Source of the DNA: UBA11136 sp964482135 | GTDB lineage: Bacteria; Pseudomonadota; Alphaproteobacteria; UBA11136 | Reading direction: 5' to 3' | DNA length: 16,105 bases | NCBI GenBank assembly: GCA_964482135.1 | Contig: CAYZWF010000044.1 | Location: forward strand, 1 to 16,105 | In this document: positions 13,363-16,105 of the stretch, one piece after another | Position numbering within the stretch: the first letter of the stretch is position 1 | Layout: every line of letters starts with the position of its first letter | Notes under the pieces: generated by a model | What the model was told of the DNA's origin: nothing | Seen by the model: the letters and a program-made list of their open reading frames with translations, nothing else | The model's database searches: none | Made by a program: the position numbers and the translations under genes

Positions 13363-14082
13363 ATGTGGACCGACATTATCGATTTGCGGGATTTTTACCT
13401 CTCCCCGTTGGGGCGCGTCACCCAGCGTATGATCCGCCGCCGCATCCGCCTCATGTGGCCCGACGTTTCGGGCTATGCGGTGCTGGGGCTGGGCTACGCC
13501 ACACCGTATTTGCGCCCCCTGATGGAGGAAGCCACGCGGGTTTCCGCCGTCATGCCCCGCGCCCAGGGCGTGTTGCACTGGCCCACCGACGGCGCGCGGC
13601 TGGTGACGCTGGCCGACGAGACGGCGCTGCCCTTCGCCGACAATTCCGTGGACCGCATCCTTCTGGTTCATGCCCTGGAATCCAGCGAGAATCTGCGGGC
13701 CATGATGCGCGAAGTGTGGCGCATTCTTGCCGGCGACGGGCGCTTGCTGGTGGCGGCCCCCAACCGCCGGGGCATCTGGGCGCGCAGCAGTGCCACGCCG
13801 CTGGGCTACGGGCATCCCTTCACCGGGGGCCAGCTATCGCGGTTGCTGCGCGACAACATGTTCACGCCCCTGCGCCAGGCATCGGCGCTGTTCGTGCCGC
13901 CGCTGTCATCGAAGATGGCGCTGGCCTCGGCGCCGGCCTGGGAAAAACTGGGCGAACGCTGGTTCCGGGGCTTTTCCGGCGTGATCCTGGCCGAGGCGTC
14001 GAAACAGATTTATGCCGCCACCCCGGCGCCGGCGGGCAGCCGCCGGGTGCTGGCGCCCATGCCCGAAGACATCACACGCTAG
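13363..14082 (+). CDS. class I SAM-dependent methyltransferase (gloB neighbour)
   Basis: A 239-aa Methyltransf_11-like protein of unknown substrate. The N-terminus MWTDIIDLRDFYLSPLGRVTQRMIRRRIR is characteristic of an alphaproteobacterial family encoded beside gloB. The SAM motif I position reads VLGLGYATPYL (40-50), which is unusual because the acidic residue normally before the glycine loop is missing. Later parts are regular: LPFADNSVDRILLVHALE (88-105) and WRILAGDGRLLVAAPNR (119-135). ATG 13363 follows AGGG about a dozen bases upstream. The stop codon shares the palindrome CTAG with the metW stop on the other strand, so the two genes overlap tail to tail by four bases. Confidence 0.88.
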   Translation: MWTDIIDLRDFYLSPLGRVTQRMIRRRIRLMWPDVSGYAVLGLGYATPYLRPLMEEATRVSAVMPRAQGVLHWPTDGARLVTLADETALPFADNSVDRILLVHALESSENLRAMMREVWRILAGDGRLLVAAPNRRGIWARSSATPLGYGHPFTGGQLSRLLRDNMFTPLRQASALFVPPLSSKMALASAPAWEKLGERWFRGFSGVILAEASKQIYAATPAPAGSRRVLAPMPEDITR

Positions 14083-14720
14083 TCGCCATCCCGCTTCAAC
14101 AGATAGACGCCCTGTTCCGCCAGCCAATTGGTGAAAAGGCCGGTGGGGTGGATATCGCCGGCATGGCCGGTATGGGCCAGGGCGATTCCCTTCTCGATGG
14201 TGACGCCCACCTCGCGGCACATGGCGACGAAATCCTTCAAGGTGCAGAGATGGATGTTGGGGGTCTCGTACCAGGCATAGCCCAGCGCCTCGGTCACCGG
14301 CATCCGCCCCCCCAACAACAGGTTAAGGCGCACCCGCCAGAATCCGAAATTGGGAAAAGAGACGATGGCGCGCCGCCCGATGCGCACCATTTCGCCGACC
14401 ACCCGTTTGGGGTTATGGGTGGCCTGCAGGGTCTGGCTCAGGATCACATAATCGAAGGCGTCGGACGGATAATCCTTGAGGTCGGCATCGGCGTCGCCCT
14501 GAATCACCGAAAGCCCGTGGGCGACACATGAATTCACGCCGGCCTGGCTGAGTTCCACGCCCCGACCGTCCACCCGTTTATGCGCGTTAAGATAGGTCAA
14601 CAGCGCCCCGTCGCCACAGCCCACATCGAGCACGCGGCTGCCCGGCTCCACCAGATCGGCGATCACCTGAAGATCGGCGCGCAACGTCTTGTTCCTGTTT
14701 TTGACTGTGTCCAGGGTCAT
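14079..14720 (-). CDS. metW: methionine biosynthesis protein MetW
   Basis: A 213-aa SAM-methyltransferase-fold protein that accompanies MetX; in several bacteria the pair is needed for homoserine acylation or its control. Motif I LDVGCGDG is at 31-38 and VELSQAGV follows the second strand. YVILSQTLQATHNP and SFPNFGFWRVRLNLLLGGRMPVT are strongly typical of MetW, as is the ending WYETPNIHLCTLKDF. The ATG overlaps the metX stop (ATGA), giving an operon metX-metW with coupled translation. Its stop shares CTAG with the convergent methyltransferase gene. Confidence 0.95.
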   Translation of the reverse strand: MTLDTVKNRNKTLRADLQVIADLVEPGSRVLDVGCGDGALLTYLNAHKRVDGRGVELSQAGVNSCVAHGLSVIQGDADADLKDYPSDAFDYVILSQTLQATHNPKRVVGEMVRIGRRAIVSFPNFGFWRVRLNLLLGGRMPVTEALGYAWYETPNIHLCTLKDFVAMCREVGVTIEKGIALAHTGHAGDIHPTGLFTNWLAEQGVYLLKRDGD

Positions 14721-15898
14721 GTGATTCCACGATGTTCGGCGGCGCCGTCAAGGAACCCGCTCAAGGTGGCGTGGAGCTCCGGCACATCAAGAAGGAAGGA
14801 ATCATGCCCGCCATCTGCATCGATCTCCACGAAGCTCACATTGGCGGCCACGGCGTTGAGGGCGTGGACCATGGCCCGGCTTTCCGATGTGGGAAACAGC
14901 CAGTCGCTGGTAAAGGAAATCACACAGAACCGCACCGGCGTCTCGGGAAAGGCCCGGGCCAGCACACCGTCATGCTCCTCGGCGAGATCGAAATAATCCA
15001 TGGCGCGGGTAATGTAGAGATAGGAATTGGCGTCGAAGCGCTCCACGAAGGTAATGCCCTGGTGGCGGAGATAGCTTTCCACCCGGAAATCGGCATCGAA
15101 CCCGTAAGTCACATCGATACGGTCCTGGAGCCTGCGCCCGAATTTGCGCTGCAGGGCCGGTTCCGAAAGATAGGTGATATGGGCCACCATGCGCGCCACC
15201 GCCAGCCCGCTATGGGGACGGGTGTCGCGGCTGTAATAGTCGCCGCCGTTCCAGTCGGGATCGGCCATGATGGCCTGACGCCCGATTTCGTGAAAGGCGA
15301 TGTTCTGGGCAGAATGACGCGCCGAGGCGGCGATGGGCACCGCCGCGAACACAAGTTCGGGATAGCTCACCGCCCATTGCAGCACCTGCATGCCGCCCAT
15401 GGAACCGCCGATGACACAGAACAACTGCCCAATGCCGAGATGATCGATAAGAAGCTTCTGCGCGTTCACCATGTCGCGGACGGTGATCACCGGGAAGTCC
15501 AGCCCATAGGGCTTTCCCGTCTCCGGGTTTTCGCTGCGCGGCCCCGTGGTGCCCATACAACCGCTCAGCACATTGGCGCAGATAATGAAATAGCGCTCCG
15601 TATCCAGCGGCTTGCCCGGCCCCACCATTTTTTCCCACCACCCTTCCTTTCCGGTGACGGGATGGGGCTCGGCCACGAACTGGTCGCCGGTCAGGGCATG
15701 ACAGATGAGCACGGCGTTGGATTTCCCGGCGTTGAGTTCGCCATAGGTCTGATAGGCCACGGTGAACGGGCTCAGCGTCACCCCGCAATCGAGTACAAGC
15801 GGGGTGTCGCGGCCAAGCTCAACGCTGTGGCCGGGAAGATTGCCGATGTCTATGGCCGGGCTTTCAAAGCCCGGGGAGCTGCCCGGTGGTGATGTCAT
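14717..15898 (-). CDS. metX: homoserine O-acyltransferase MetX
   Basis: A 393-aa alpha/beta-hydrolase acyltransferase, cytosolic, activating homoserine with acetyl-CoA (some members use succinyl-CoA) at the first committed step of methionine synthesis. The triad is S166 in GGSMGGMQ, D332 in TSDWLFPT and H365 in GGHDSFL. Other family marks are VLICHALTGDQ (63-73), NVLSGCMGTTGPRSENP (109-125) and WNGGDYY (216-222). ATG 15898 is preceded closely by AAGGG, a short spacing. I looked for a SAM-II-type riboswitch in the leader and see none. The acyl donor cannot be settled by eye. Confidence 0.95.
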   Translation of the reverse strand: MTSPPGSSPGFESPAIDIGNLPGHSVELGRDTPLVLDCGVTLSPFTVAYQTYGELNAGKSNAVLICHALTGDQFVAEPHPVTGKEGWWEKMVGPGKPLDTERYFIICANVLSGCMGTTGPRSENPETGKPYGLDFPVITVRDMVNAQKLLIDHLGIGQLFCVIGGSMGGMQVLQWAVSYPELVFAAVPIAASARHSAQNIAFHEIGRQAIMADPDWNGGDYYSRDTRPHSGLAVARMVAHITYLSEPALQRKFGRRLQDRIDVTYGFDADFRVESYLRHQGITFVERFDANSYLYITRAMDYFDLAEEHDGVLARAFPETPVRFCVISFTSDWLFPTSESRAMVHALNAVAANVSFVEIDADGGHDSFLLDVPELHATLSGFLDGAAEHRGIT

Positions 15899-15945
15899 GG
15901 CCCTTGGAAAATAGGAGAGGAGGAAAGCCCCGTATCAGGCTTGAA

Positions 15946-15975
15946 TAGGTAGGAAGCCGGGGGTTCTTCTGTCAA
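15946..15975 (-). promoter_or_regulatory. candidate metX promoter
   Basis: On the minus strand a perfect TTGACA (plus 15970-15975) is followed after 18 bases by TACCTA (15946-15951), a poor -10. The leader would be about 40 bases. Confidence 0.4.
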
Positions 15976-16007
15976 CGTTTTCTTTGATTTTAGCCAATTC
16001 AGAGACT

Positions 16008-16032
16008 ACTACTAGAGCGCTTTTCGAGTAGT
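16008..16032. repeat. imperfect inverted repeat between metX and the right edge
   Basis: ACTACT (16008-16013) and AGTAGT (16027-16032) with two further pairs inside after one mismatch. It lies between metX and a possible divergent gene, so it may be an operator; no other copy is seen in the window. Confidence 0.35.
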
Positions 16033-16045
16033 TGGGATTAATTTG

Positions 16046-16105
16046 ATGGCAGCGGATCGGTTCATTCGGGTAGGCGCGGTGCGCGGCGCGATGCGGAACT
16101 ATCGG
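16046..16105 (+). CDS. possible gene start, truncated by the window end
   Basis: ATG 16046 opens a frame of 20 codons with no stop before the edge (MAADRFIRVGAVRGAMRNYR). GGGA ten bases upstream is a weak ribosome site. The residues are plausible, but I recognise no family. It would be divergent from metX. It could equally be intergenic. Confidence 0.3.
   Translation, partial: MAADRFIRVGAVRGAMRNYR

Noticed and set aside
13365..14531. A 388-codon open frame on the plus strand across the methyltransferase and metW
   Set aside because: It is an Arg/His/Gly-rich shadow; two well-supported genes in other frames cover the same bases.
14732..15892. A 386-codon open frame on the plus strand opposite metX
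   Set aside because: It is exactly antisense to metX, which has its full triad and family length; the frame has no recognisable domain.
15899..16045. SAM-II or other riboswitch in the metX leader
   Set aside because: I looked on the minus strand for the conserved pseudoknot segments and found none; only a TTGACA box and an inverted repeat are visible.

Overview
The window looks like part of a GC-rich alphaproteobacterial chromosome, most likely Rhodospirillales-like. This rests on the PhaR/PhaC/PhaA/PhaB polyhydroxybutyrate (PHB) genes, the metX-metW pair, the exopolysaccharide-type winged-helix/NusG regulator pair, and the methyltransferase beside a glyoxalase II gene. It is a draft assembly: a run of exactly 100 N splits it at 11018-11117. 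I see no tRNA, rRNA, CRISPR array, transposase or phage gene.

Layout. Bases 1-96 hold nothing I can assign. At 97-945 (-) is a SAM-dependent methyltransferase. Facing away from it at 1283-2481 (+) are a winged-helix regulator with a Rossmann-like C-terminal domain and a NusG/RfaH-like protein, overlapping by ATGA. The gap between the two units holds three copies of a GTTCA-N5-TGAAC palindrome placed around two divergent promoter candidates. A small uncharacterised gene (2525-2992, -) follows. A 319-base intergenic stretch then carries seven 11-bp and three 12-bp tandem units in front of an omega-amino acid:pyruvate aminotransferase (3320-4660, +). Next is a PAS-GGDEF-EAL protein (4814-6541, +) with a degenerate GGDEF site and an intact EAL metal site.

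The centre is a PHB locus. The repressor phaR (6587-7267, -) is divergent from a small PhaE-like gene (7395-7784, +), whose last 200 bases overlap, in another frame, the start of a compact PhaC-type synthase/hydrolase (7585-8898, +). phaA (thiolase) and phaB (acetoacetyl-CoA reductase) follow, two bases apart. Together these supply 3-hydroxybutyryl-CoA from two acetyl-CoA, polymerise it and respond to the polymer. A 17-bp tandem repeat begins inside the phaB stop region and runs into the assembly gap. The last 55 bases before the gap equal the first 55 after it, so the N run is probably an unmerged overlap.

The right part is housekeeping: a J-domain protein coupled by GTGA overlap to a DUF985 cupin (both -), glyoxalase II gloB (-), a divergent methyltransferase (+) that meets metW tail-to-tail on a shared CTAG, and metX-metW (-) overlapping by ATGA for methionine synthesis. 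A possible truncated gene starts at 16046 (+) and runs off the end.

The observations I rate highest are the 200-base overlap of two coding regions in the PHB locus, the triple-operator divergent control region at 1127-1223, and the phased 11/12-bp array at 3137-3247.
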